Below, piece after piece: positions 50,282 to 59,900 of a stretch of 64,000 nt of DNA; the first letter of the stretch is position 1, and every line of letters begins with the position of its first letter. The DNA lies in contig NZ_JABMJG010000002.1 in the NCBI RefSeq assembly GCF_013376045.1, forward strand, positions 558,001 through 622,000. Direction: 5' to 3'. The DNA is from Variovorax sp. SG517 (GTDB lineage Bacteria > Pseudomonadota > Gammaproteobacteria > Burkholderiales > Burkholderiaceae_C). The notes below the pieces were generated by a model, which was given only the letters and a program-made list of their open reading frames with translations, had not been told where the DNA came from and made no database searches. Position numbers and translations under genes: made by a program.

Positions 50282-51214
50282 ATGCCCCTCGACGGACGCC
50301 TCCTCTCCAACGTCAGCGTGCTGGCCGCCGTGGTCGAAGGCGGCAGCTTCGCCAGCGCCGCCAATGCACTGGGTCTCACCCCATCCGGCGTGAGCCGCGC
50401 CATCGCCCGCCTCGAGGGCCGCATCGGCATCCGGCTGTTCGACCGCACGACCCGCTCGCTGAGCCTCACCGACGAGGGCCGGCAGCTCTACGCCAACATC
50501 AATCCGCTGGTGCTCGGCATCGAGGACGCGGTGACGATCGCCGCTGGCGCATCGGGCGCGGTGCGCGGGCGCCTGCGCGTCAACACCGACGCCTTCACTT
50601 CGCGCCTGCTGCTCGCGCGGCACCTTCCGCGCTTTCTCGCGCAGTACCCCGAACTCACGCTGGAGCTGATCGCACGCGACCAGCTCGGCGACCTGGTGGC
50701 CGAGGGCTTCGACATCGCGGTGCGCTTCGGCGAGCCGCCTTCGTCGTCGCTCGTTTCCCGCAAGCTGATGGATTCGCGCGTGGTCACGGTGGCTACGCCG
50801 GCTTACCTCGCGCGGCACGGCCGTCCTGCAAAGCCGGCCGACCTCGCCGGCCATGCCTGTCTGCAGGTGCGCAACCCGGCCACGGGGCAGCCGTATGCGT
50901 GGGAGTTCCAGCGCGGACGCAAGCTCGTCGAAGTGCCGACCGCGGGGCGGCTGCTGCTCACCGATCCGGGCACCGTGCTGGCGACGGTCCTTTCCGGCAT
51001 CTGCGTGGCACAGATCAAGGCGGTGGGCATCCAGCCGCAGCTCGACAGCGGCGAGCTGGTCGATCTGTTTCCCGACTGGCCCGACGAGCAGCTCCCGCTT
51101 TACGCGCTCTATCCGTCGCGCCACCTGCCGGCGGCGAAGGTGCGTGCCTTCATCGACTTCGTGATGGAAGTGGTCTCGCCGGCAGCGAAACCGATGCCGA
51201 AGCCACAGCGCTGA
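50282..51214 (+). CDS. LysR-family regulator (CrgA-like)
   Basis: A 310-residue LysR protein with N-terminal VLAAVVEGGSFASAANALGLTPSGVSRAIARLEGRIGIRLFDRTTRSLSLTDEG, the CrgA-type helix-turn-helix. The effector domain includes GFDIAVRFGEPP and LRVNTDAF. Proteins of this type often repress a divergent NAD(P)H-dependent quinone reductase or similar gene, which agrees with the NmrA-like neighbour. Confidence 0.93.
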   Translation: MPLDGRLLSNVSVLAAVVEGGSFASAANALGLTPSGVSRAIARLEGRIGIRLFDRTTRSLSLTDEGRQLYANINPLVLGIEDAVTIAAGASGAVRGRLRVNTDAFTSRLLLARHLPRFLAQYPELTLELIARDQLGDLVAEGFDIAVRFGEPPSSSLVSRKLMDSRVVTVATPAYLARHGRPAKPADLAGHACLQVRNPATGQPYAWEFQRGRKLVEVPTAGRLLLTDPGTVLATVLSGICVAQIKAVGIQPQLDSGELVDLFPDWPDEQLPLYALYPSRHLPAAKVRAFIDFVMEVVSPAAKPMPKPQR

Positions 51215-51271
51215 CGCTCGCTGGTCCGGAAACGGCCAGCCCGCAACGCCTTCCGCCCGCACGATGCGGGC

Positions 51272-52495
51272 ATGACTCCAACATCCCTGCCCCGCTCCTT
51301 CCGAAACCTCGCGTGGTCCAACCTCGCCGCGCAGTCCGCCGAACAGCTGAGCCTCGCGGCCGTGCCGCTGGTCGCGGTGCTGGCGCTCGGCGCCGGGCCC
51401 GGCGAGATCGGTTTTCTCGCGGCCGTGCAGACGCTGCCCTTCCTGCTGGTCTCGATGCCCATGGGCCTGCTCGCGGACCGCATGTCGCGTCGGCGGCTGA
51501 TGGTCTGGGCCGAGGGGTTGCGCGCAGTGTCGCTGCTCGTGCTGCTGGCGATGGTGTTCGCGTCGAAGCTCGGCATCGGCTGGCTGGCGGTGCTCGGTTT
51601 CCTGGGGGCCGTCGGCACCGTGGGCTTCAGCGTTGCGGCACCCGCGCTTGTGCCGGCGCTCGTGCCGCGCGGCGCATTGGCGGCGGCCAACGGCAGGCTG
51701 GAGCTGGCGCGCAGCGCGGCCTTCACCGCCGGGCCTGCGCTGGCGGGTGCACTGGTCGCGTGGGCTGGCGCATCCGCTGCGTTCGTCTTGGCCGCCGTGC
51801 TCTCGGCGGCAGCGGTGGCCCTGCTGCTGCGATTGAACGAGGCGCCGCGCCAGCCCTCCAGCGGACGGCATCCGTTGCTGGAAGTGCGCGACGGCGCGCG
51901 ATTCGTCTGGCAGCACGAGATGCTGCGCCCCATGCTGCTGACCGGCGCGGTCTTCAACATCTCCTGGTTCGTGCTGCAGGCGGGTTACGTGCCGTATGCC
52001 GTGCGCGTGCTCGGGCTCGGCGCCCAGGCAGTCGGCTTCACGCTGGCGATGTATGGCGCGGGCATGGTCGTGGGTGCGTTGCTCACGCCGCGCGTGGTGG
52101 CCCGCCTGCCGTTCGGCCGCGCGATACAGGTCGGCCCTTCTGTCGCCGTTCTGGCCGCCGCGGCGATGGCCGCCACGCTCGTCGTGCCGACCGCGACGCT
52201 GGCGGCGCTCTCGTTCTTCCTGTTCGGCGCGGGGCCGATGGTCTGGGTCATCACATCGACCACGCTGCGCCAGAGCGTGACCGCTGCCACGATGCTGGGC
52301 CGCGTGTCGGCCGTGTTCCTCACGATCAATGCCGGAGCCCGGCCCATCGGTGCCGCGCTGGGCGGCCTGGTCGGCGCGGCATGGGGAGAGCCCGCGTGCC
52401 TGCTACTGGCGCTCGCAGGGTTCGGGCTGCAGGCGGCGATCATCTTCGCCTCGCGCATCGCGATGCTGCACAGGCTGCCGGTGCCGGTCGGCTAG
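51272..52495 (+). CDS. MFS transporter (MFS_3/enterobactin exporter-like)
   Basis: A 407-residue transporter with the MFS_3 pattern: FRNLAWSNLAAQSAEQLSLAAVPLVAVLALGAGPGEIGFLAAVQTLPFLLVSMPMGLLADRMSRRRLMVWAE. It probably exports a siderophore or drug. It lies 57 bases after the LysR gene. Its TAG stop is made by the CTAG that borders the structured element at 52492. Confidence 0.9.
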   Translation: MTPTSLPRSFRNLAWSNLAAQSAEQLSLAAVPLVAVLALGAGPGEIGFLAAVQTLPFLLVSMPMGLLADRMSRRRLMVWAEGLRAVSLLVLLAMVFASKLGIGWLAVLGFLGAVGTVGFSVAAPALVPALVPRGALAAANGRLELARSAAFTAGPALAGALVAWAGASAAFVLAAVLSAAAVALLLRLNEAPRQPSSGRHPLLEVRDGARFVWQHEMLRPMLLTGAVFNISWFVLQAGYVPYAVRVLGLGAQAVGFTLAMYGAGMVVGALLTPRVVARLPFGRAIQVGPSVAVLAAAAMAATLVVPTATLAALSFFLFGAGPMVWVITSTTLRQSVTAATMLGRVSAVFLTINAGARPIGAALGGLVGAAWGEPACLLLALAGFGLQAAIIFASRIAMLHRLPVPVG

Positions 52496-52762
52496 GGCCT
52501 GTTCACACTATTTCCGGGGTCACGAAGGGCAGCAAGGGCGGGCCAATCAAGGCGCGTGACGACGCGTGTGCATGCGCACACGCTAGGAGCGCAACGCCGA
52601 GTGGCCCGCCCTTGCTGCCCTTCCCGCAGGGTTGGCGCTCCAAGGGGCCGTCTGCGGCGTTGCCCGCGCTTGCAAGGCTTCAGCCTTGCTGCGCACAGGC
52701 GCCTTGCAGCCAGCCCCTTGGAGCACCAACGCGACCCCGGAAATAGTGCGAACAGGCCCTAG
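52492..52762. mobile_element. Non-coding 271-bp structured inverted-repeat element, MITE-like
   Basis: The left end (52492-52521) and the right end (52733-52762, inverted) match at 29 of 30 bases: CTAG, then GGGCCTGTTC, later ATTTCCGGGGTC. Inside are a perfect 22-bp inverted repeat (52524-52545 with 52602-52623) capped by GCGTGTGC/GCACACGC (52564-52583), a second repeat at 17 of 18 (52631-52648 with 52713-52730), and a GCAAGGCT/AGCCTTGC hairpin (52672-52689). The whole can fold as a multi-branched cruciform. It has no gene-like frame. CTAG stands at both ends, as a 4-base target duplication would, and supplies the stop codon of each convergent neighbour. Confidence 0.75.
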
Positions 52763-54984
52763 TCCTGCTGCTCGGGAAGCACCATCGATTCGAGCGAATC
52801 CAGCGGCAGCCAGCCGTCCGGCGCTTCGGCCAGCGCCGATTCCTGCGCGCGAACCCTCGTGCGTCTTCTCACGGGCTTCTTCGCAAGCGGATCGACCGTG
52901 GAAAGCGAAAAGATCCTCCTGGCGGGGCCACCGGTGAAGCTGAGCCCGGTGAGCCGCTCGACCTCGTCGATGCGGACCTGGAATGTCTTGTAGGCATCGA
53001 ATGGGACCTCCCGCGCCGCCTCGATGCCGAACTCATCGATGACGCCGGACTGATCGAGGATGTAGGCCGTGGCGAAGAGCGCCCCCTTCGACGTGATCGC
53101 CGCGACGACTTTCCAGAAGCGCACCGGATACTGGATCTTCGGATACCTGTCCCAGACCGGGTCGCTCTCCTCGAGGATCGGCCCCGTGATGACCTGGGCC
53201 CTGAACTGGTCGAGCTTGATCGCGTCCTCGAAGATGTGGCGCTCGATGCCCTGCCAGAGCTCCTTGTTCTGGTTGAACTTCGAGTGCTGCGGCGTGCAGT
53301 TGGTCCAGTGGCAGGTGTCGGCCGCGCTGGTGAGCGCGGCGAGCCGGCTGCCGCCGTACTCCATGTCCTCGCGGCGCGTCAGGTGCCCGCGGTCGAACTG
53401 GTTGTTCTCGTAGTAGAAGTTCGTCAGTTGCGCGCTGGCGGGAATGCGCGGGTCCTGCCTCCACACGTCCGCCGGCCGGGGCAGCTCGAAGCGGCCGCTG
53501 AAGTCGACGTTCGCGGCCGAGTAGAGAGCCAGGCGCCGTGCCTTGTGCATCACGAGGCTGTAGCCGTGATAGTTCAGCACGTTCTCGCCCCGGGCGGCGT
53601 CGACCAGTTCCGCGGTCTCCTTGGCGAGGGCCTTTCCGAGCAGCGGCAGGTGGATCGACAGTTCAGGCTTGCCGGGCGCGAGGAAGCCGCTGTCGAAGCC
53701 CTTGCGGTCGTCGTAGGTCGCATTGAAGGGTACGTCGATGGCCGGCGCGGGTTTCTTCTTCGCCTTGGCGCCGGACGCTTCGAAGGCGTCCAGCGATTCG
53801 CGGGCCGCGGGGCCGGAACGCAGCACCGCGACGCTTCCGTCCGCCTCGATGCCCAGCGTGACCGTGAGCGTCCTTCTTCCACCAGATTGCATGTCGTTCA
53901 TGGTCGTCTTCCGGTTTGGGGGTTGCTGAATGAGCGGGCCGGGAGCCGGCGTGGTCCCGGGAACGTGAGTCGACGTCGACTGCAGCAGGTCGACCGAAGG
54001 CAGCATCAGCCGCGAGTTCTCCGGGGTGGCCCCGAAGACCGGCTGCAGCAGCGGATGCGCGGGAAGAGCCGACTGCAGCGTGTCGACGATGCGCGAGATG
54101 CGGATGCCCTCGTTGGCGATCCACTTGATGTCCTGCTCGCCGTCCGTCCTGGGGTCGTAGTCGCGGCCCGAGATGGTCTGCGTCCGGCCGTCGCGTTCCT
54201 GAGGTACGCCGCTGTGGTGGAGCGCGACCACATACCAGTCGTTGCTGAAGACCGGGAAGCCCGATGAGCCGCCGAGCGTATCGGTCGAATACCAGAGCAC
54301 GTCGTCCGTGCGCTTGAGAAGCTTGTTTTCGCGCACGCACACCTGTTTGCGGTCGCCGTTGGGGTGCTGGATGATCGTGAGCCACTCGCCGTCCGAGACC
54401 TTGCCGGTGGCGCCGACGAGCGGCAGGAACCCGTAGTGCGCGAGCTGGCCCTCTCCCACCGTCGAGGCGGCGGCGACGGCCACGACGGTGAAGTCGAGCC
54501 CTTTCGACGTGAAGAAGAGCGCCTGTGTCTCCAGGCCGTAGGTGACCGCGTTGAGCGCCGTGCCGTCGATGTCGAGCTCGAACTCGAACTGGGCCTCGGA
54601 GCGGCGACAGGCTTCGATGGAAGGCAGGACGTGGTTGTTGGTGATGAGCACGCCCGGCGCGATCAGGAATCCGGTGCCGTAGCCGCCGAGCCGCCCGGCC
54701 GTGTCCCTGATGACGATCCGGCCGACCGCCTTCGCGGCCCGTGCGCCGCGGGCCAGGTAGTTGACGTCCTGTATCTCGCTGCCGGCAATGATGCGCTCGT
54801 AAGCGACGGCGGATTTCTCGTCATCGCCCAGGCTCTCTCGCAGGAAGTTCCTGCGGTCCTCGAGCTGCTTGAACGTACCTAGATCGCGCGGCGTCTTGTC
54901 TCTTGCGTAGTCGGCAAGAGATTGCAGGTCGACGCCTTCGCTGCGCTCCCGCGCCTTCTCGATCTGCTCAAGCCAGAGTTGCAC
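52759..54984 (-). CDS. Trypsin-like serine protease fused to DNA/RNA non-specific endonuclease
   Basis: A 741-residue two-enzyme protein starting at GTG 54984 with a GAGGGG-type site. Residues 1-80 are helical and charged, without a signal peptide. Residues about 85-305 are a trypsin/V8-like protease with an intact triad: H118 (ITNNHVL), D164 (GLDFTVVAV), S241 (GGSSGFPVF), plus the family's IIQHPNG. A Pro-rich linker (about 335-370) leads to residues 415-700, a NUC1/NucA nuclease with DRGH (531-534) and the metal Asn N571 in FNQNKELW. Both enzymes look active. Inferred: a cytosolic protease-nuclease effector, perhaps self-cleaving, of the kind seen in bacterial conflict systems; secretion or a repair role cannot be excluded. 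Confidence 0.85.
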   Translation of the reverse strand: MQLWLEQIEKARERSEGVDLQSLADYARDKTPRDLGTFKQLEDRRNFLRESLGDDEKSAVAYERIIAGSEIQDVNYLARGARAAKAVGRIVIRDTAGRLGGYGTGFLIAPGVLITNNHVLPSIEACRRSEAQFEFELDIDGTALNAVTYGLETQALFFTSKGLDFTVVAVAAASTVGEGQLAHYGFLPLVGATGKVSDGEWLTIIQHPNGDRKQVCVRENKLLKRTDDVLWYSTDTLGGSSGFPVFSNDWYVVALHHSGVPQERDGRTQTISGRDYDPRTDGEQDIKWIANEGIRISRIVDTLQSALPAHPLLQPVFGATPENSRLMLPSVDLLQSTSTHVPGTTPAPGPLIQQPPNRKTTMNDMQSGGRRTLTVTLGIEADGSVAVLRSGPAARESLDAFEASGAKAKKKPAPAIDVPFNATYDDRKGFDSGFLAPGKPELSIHLPLLGKALAKETAELVDAARGENVLNYHGYSLVMHKARRLALYSAANVDFSGRFELPRPADVWRQDPRIPASAQLTNFYYENNQFDRGHLTRREDMEYGGSRLAALTSAADTCHWTNCTPQHSKFNQNKELWQGIERHIFEDAIKLDQFRAQVITGPILEESDPVWDRYPKIQYPVRFWKVVAAITSKGALFATAYILDQSGVIDEFGIEAAREVPFDAYKTFQVRIDEVERLTGLSFTGGPARRIFSLSTVDPLAKKPVRRRTRVRAQESALAEAPDGWLPLDSLESMVLPEQQD

Positions 54985-55094
54985 GTCGCGCCCCCTCGTC
55001 CCGTGAGGGTTGCCACTGTGCTCGCTCGCTGCAGCCTCCGCATCCCCATTTCGAGGGATGGCTTAGGCACTACGCCGCCTGGCCGATCATCGGA

Positions 55095-55631
55095 TCAGAA
55101 AAGCGACGCCATCCCGTTCGGCCGCGCATCCTCGATGTCGAGCATGCGCAGCTTGGTCAGCGCACCGCCGCCCGCCGAAAAGCCGCCCGGCTTGTTGCCT
55201 GCGGCGAGCACGCGATGGCACGGCACCACCGGCGCGAACGGGTTGTGGCCCATCGCCTGCCCGACGGCGCGCGACAAGCCCTTGTCGCCCAGCTCCTCGG
55301 CGATCTCGCCGTAGGTGCGGGTCTGGCCGGGTGGAATGCGCCGCGCGATCGCGTAGATGCGCTGGTGGAATTCGGACACTCCGCTCATGTCGAGCTCGAT
55401 GTGGCCCAGGTCGTCGTGCACGCCGCGCAGCAGGCCCTGGATGGCCTCGATGGCGCGCTGCGCCATCTCGTTCGGCGGGCCTTCGTGCAAGTCGGGAAAG
55501 CGCTGGTGCATGCGCGCTCGCGTGGCGGGCTCGCCGTTGTCCGCGGGCAGCTGCACGCCGACCAGGCCATGCGGCCCCCACGCCAGTGCGCACATGCCGA
55601 TGGAAGTTTCGAACAAGGCAAAGCCGCTCAT
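55095..55631 (-). CDS. ogt: Methylated-DNA-[protein]-cysteine S-methyltransferase
   Basis: A 178-residue single-domain O6-alkylguanine-DNA alkyltransferase. The acceptor Cys138 is in PCHRV, with the DNA-binding helix RTYGEIAEELG before it, the Asn of GHNPFAPVV, and the GGFSAGGGALTKLRML tail. It transfers methyl groups from DNA to itself in one turnover. No Ada N-terminal domain is fused, hence Ogt-type. It overlaps the MFS gene by one base (TGATG). Confidence 0.93.
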   Translation of the reverse strand: MSGFALFETSIGMCALAWGPHGLVGVQLPADNGEPATRARMHQRFPDLHEGPPNEMAQRAIEAIQGLLRGVHDDLGHIELDMSGVSEFHQRIYAIARRIPPGQTRTYGEIAEELGDKGLSRAVGQAMGHNPFAPVVPCHRVLAAGNKPGGFSAGGGALTKLRMLDIEDARPNGMASLF

Positions 55632-56863
55632 CACGATGTCTCCCGTTGCAGCGAATGCTGGCGCGACGCGAGCACCGCGCCGAGCCACAGGGCCGTCGCC
55701 GAGGCCACGAGCCCGCGCGCCAGTCCGCCCGGGCCGTCGGAGATCCAGCCCGTGACGGTCGGCCCGACAATCTGCCCCAGCGCGAAGATGATGGTGAAGG
55801 CGCTGATGCCCTGCGCCCACCGCGAAGGCGGCAGGTTGTGGCGCACCAGCGCGGTGGTCGATGCCACCACCGACAGGAACACCGCGCCGAAGAGCACGCC
55901 CGAGATCAGCGCCACCGGTGCGGACGAACTCAGCACCGGCAACAACGTTGCCACGCCAAGCAGCCCGTTGAGCAATGCCTGCGGCTGCCCGCCGCGATAC
56001 CGGTCGAGCAGCCCCGCCCACAGCCGCGAAGACGCCACGCAGGCGATGCCGAGCAATGCATAGAACAGCGTGACGAAGCCGGCACTGGCGCCCTGCTCGC
56101 GCAGCAGCGCGATCACGAAAGTCATGTAGCCGATGTAGCCCATGCCGAACAAGGCATAGCCGGCGAGTGCCCAGCCGAAGCGATGCAGCGCGACGGGCGG
56201 CGCCGAGCCCGTTGCGGCGACAGGTGCCGTTGGCGTGGCCGGTTGCTCCGGCATCGCGCGGCCCGCCCAGGCCAGCAGGCAGGTGGCCGCCGCGCTTGCC
56301 ACTGCCAGCGCCCACCACGCCCAGGTCCATCCGTGAGGCACGCCCGCCGCCGCTCGCAGCACCTGCGGCACGAGCAATGCCGACAGCAGGATGCCGAAGC
56401 CGGTGCCGCCGTAGTAGATGCCCAGCAGCAGACCGCCGCGCGCCGAACCGGCTTCGCTGAGCCGGGCCGCGAGCAACCCGCCCGCCACGAACACCCACGC
56501 ACTGGCCACGCCGGCCAGCAGGCGCTGCAGCAGCAAGGCCGATGCATCGGTGACAAAGCCGCTGCCCGCCATGAAAACGCTGGCGAGCACCGCGCCGAAC
56601 ACCAGCAGCCGCGTCGCGCCGAAGCGCCGCATCAGCGCCGGCGTGCCCAGCGCGCCTACGAGATAGCCGACCGCATTGGCCGTGTTCATGCCGCCTGCCA
56701 GCGCGTAGCTCCAGCCCAGGTCGGCGCGCATCGGCGGCAGCAGCAGCGCGTAGGCGAAGCGCGTGATGCCCAGCGACACAGCGGCGCCCATCGACAGCGC
56801 GAAGGCCAGCCGCAGCGTGGGCTGGGCGGAGATGGGGGTTGGAGAAGCGAGCGTCGTCGGCAT
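55631..56863 (-). CDS. YbfB/YjiJ-family MFS transporter
   Basis: A 410-residue, twelve-helix transporter of the YbfB/YjiJ family: GAAVSLGITRFAYALLLPPMRADLGWSYALAGGMNTANAVGYLVGAL, then GLLLGIYYGGTGFGILLSALLVP. The family's substrates are mostly unknown. It is upstream of and coupled to ogt, and lies 67 bases after the YdiJ-like gene on the same strand. Confidence 0.9.
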   Translation of the reverse strand: MPTTLASPTPISAQPTLRLAFALSMGAAVSLGITRFAYALLLPPMRADLGWSYALAGGMNTANAVGYLVGALGTPALMRRFGATRLLVFGAVLASVFMAGSGFVTDASALLLQRLLAGVASAWVFVAGGLLAARLSEAGSARGGLLLGIYYGGTGFGILLSALLVPQVLRAAAGVPHGWTWAWWALAVASAAATCLLAWAGRAMPEQPATPTAPVAATGSAPPVALHRFGWALAGYALFGMGYIGYMTFVIALLREQGASAGFVTLFYALLGIACVASSRLWAGLLDRYRGGQPQALLNGLLGVATLLPVLSSSAPVALISGVLFGAVFLSVVASTTALVRHNLPPSRWAQGISAFTIIFALGQIVGPTVTGWISDGPGGLARGLVASATALWLGAVLASRQHSLQRETS

Positions 56864-56930
56864 TGCGGTGGCGGGCGGCAGGCGAGGCGTATTCTGCGGC
56901 AGCCGCCGCCGGCCTGCAGGAGCCCGCCGC

Positions 56931-59900
56931 TCAACCCGCTTCGGCCACCGGGTCGGCGTGCAGCAGATGCCGCTCCAGCAGCACCGCCACGTGCACTGCC
57001 TCGCGCTGCGCGCCGTCGCCGATCTGGTGGCGGCAGCTGGTGCCGTCGGCCACCACGATGGCGCCAGGCTTCGCGCGGATGGCGGGTAGCAGGCTGGCCT
57101 CAGCCATCTTCATCGACACCTCGAAATGGCTGGCCTCATAGCCGAAGCTGCCGGCCATGCCGCAGCAGGAGCTTTCGATGAGCTCGGGCTGCGCGCCGGG
57201 AATGAGCTTGAGCACCTCCATCACCGGGCTCACCGCACCGAAGGCCTTCTGGTGGCAGTGGCCGTGCAGCAGGATCGGAGCCTCGGCAGGCTTCAGCGGC
57301 AGTTCGAAGCGGCCTTGCTTCAGCTCGCGCGCGATGAATTCTTCGAACAGCAGCGCGTTCCTGGCCACGAGCTCGGCCTTTTCGCCGAAGCCCATCACCA
57401 GCGCCTCGTCGCGCAGCGTGAGCAGGCACGAGGGCTCCAGCCCGACGATGGGAACGCCCGCGCGCGCCAGCGGCACGAGCGCATCGATCAGCGCCTCGGC
57501 CTTCTTCTTCGCCTCTTCGACCATGCCGCTGGCCAGGAAGGTGCGGCCGCAGCAGTGGTGACCGCCGCTCTTCTCGACCGTGTGCAGCACATAGCCGGCG
57601 GCCTGCAGCACGCGCGCGGCCGCGAATGCGTTCTCGCTCTCGAAGGTGCCGTTGAAGGTGTCGACGAAGAGCACCGCCGCCTTGCCGCCGCGCCGCGCAA
57701 TCGACAGCGCCACGTCGCGCTCGACGAAAAGGCCCGGCTCGTTGGCCTTGCCGCGCCAGAAGGTGTCGCCGCGCCATGCCGGCAGCGAGCGCTTCGCCGA
57801 GAAGCCCAACAGCTTCTCGCCCAGCCATGCGGCACCGGGCACGCTGTTGCGCAGGTTCAGCAGCCAGGGAAAGCGGCTGGCCTTGTGGGCGTAGTCGGGC
57901 AGGTTCGCCACCAGCCTGTCTTTCAGCGTGTGGCCGTGACGCCTCTTGTAGTGGTCGAGGAACTCGACCTTCATCTTCGCCATGTCCACGCCGGTCGGGC
58001 AGTCGCGCTTGCAGCCCTTGCAGCCCACGCACAGGTCCATGGTCTCGTGCATGGCTTCGCTGGTGAAGGCATCGGGGCCGAGTTGGCTCGACAGCGCCAG
58101 CCGCAGCGTGTTGGCGCGTCCGCGCGTGAGGTGCTGCTCGTCGCGCGTCACGCGGTAGCTCGGGCACATGGTGCCGGCGTCGAACTTGCGGCAGTGGCCG
58201 TTGTTGTTGCACATCTCCACTGCCTTGGCCAGGCCGCCCGTGGTGTCGCCGCCGGTGCCGGGTGCAGTCGTCACCTCGGTCACGGGGTCGGCGTTGACGT
58301 TCCATGCGGACCAGTCGAGCACCGGCTTGAGTTCGATGCGGCGGTACGGCTTGGGCGCGGTGGGCGGCGCGAAGCGGAACAGCGCGCCATCGTCCATGCG
58401 CGGCGGGTCGATGATCTTGCCGGGGTTGAACAGGTCGATCGGGTCGAGCTTTCGCTTGATCGCGCGAAAGGCCTCGTTGATGGCCGGGCCGAACTGCCAT
58501 TCGATCCACTCGCCGCGGCACAGGCCGTCGCCGTGCTCGCCGCTGAACGCGCCCTTGTACTTGCGCACCAGCTCGCTCGCTTCCTCGGCGATGGCGCGCA
58601 TCTTCGCGGCGCCGTCGGTGCGCATGTCGAGGATCGGCCGCACGTGCAGCGTGCCGACCGAGGCATGCGCGTACCAGGTGCCACGGCTGCCGTACCTGGC
58701 GAAGACTTCCGTCAGCGCGTCGGTGTACTCGGCCAGGTGCGCCAGCGGCACGGCGCAGTCCTCGATGAAGCTCACCGGCTTTCCGTCGCCCTTAAGGCTC
58801 ATCATGATGTTGAGGCCGGCCTTGCGCACCTCCCACAGGTTCTTCTGCCGCGCGTCGTCGGGCATCTCGACCACGCTGCCGGGCAGGCCCAGGTCGCCCA
58901 TTAACTCGACGAGCTGCTTCAACTGCGGCAGCAGCGAAGCCTTGTCCGCGCCCGAGAACTCCACCAGCAGGATCGCCGCCGGCTTGCCGATCAGCGCGGT
59001 CTCGACGGTCGGCTTGAAGGCCGGGTTGGCCAGGCTCAGCTCGATCATCGTGCGGTCGACCAGCTCCACCGCCGTGGGCCCGAGCTTCACGATGTGCTGG
59101 GCCGAGTCCATGGCCGCATGGAAGGTCGGGAAGTTGACGATGCCCAGCACCTTGGCGCGCGGCAGCGGCGCGAGCTTGAGCTTCAGGCTGCGGGTGTAGG
59201 CCAGCGTGCCTTCGGAGCCGATCAGCAGGTGTGCGAGGTTCACGCTGCCGTCGGCCGTGTAGGGCCGCTCGCTCTGGTTGTCGAAGATGTCGAGGTTGTA
59301 GCCCGCCACGCGCCGCATGACCTTGGGCCAGTTCTCGGCCATCGCCTCGCGGTGCTGCCGCGCGAGGCTGCGCACGAACTGCGCGATGCCCGCCGCACGC
59401 ACGCCCAGCGAGCCGACGGTGCCGAACTCGACCAGTTCGCCGTTCGACAGCCAGGCGCTCGCGCCCAGCACGTTGTGCACCATGTTCCCGTAGGCAATGG
59501 AGCGCGAGCCGCAGGAGTTGTTGCCCGCCATGCCGCCCAGCGTGGCCTGCGCGCTGGTCGACACGTCCACCGGGTACCAGAGCCCGTGCGGCTTGAGCTG
59601 CGCGTTGAGGTGGTCGAGCACCAGGCCCGGCTCGACGGTGGCCGTGCCCTCCTCCACGTTCACGTCGAGCACGCGGCGAAAGTGCTTGCTGTTGTCGATC
59701 ACCAGCGCCGCGCCGGTGGTCTGCCCGCACTGGCTGGTGCCGCCGCCGCGCGCGAGCACGGGCACCTTCAGGTCGCGGGCGACGTCGATGGCGGTGGAAA
59801 TGTCGCGCTCGTTCGTGGGCACGAAAGCGCCGACGGGCGTGATCTGGTAGATCGACGCATCGGTGGCGTAGCGGCCGCGCGAGGCGTCGTCGAACAGCAC

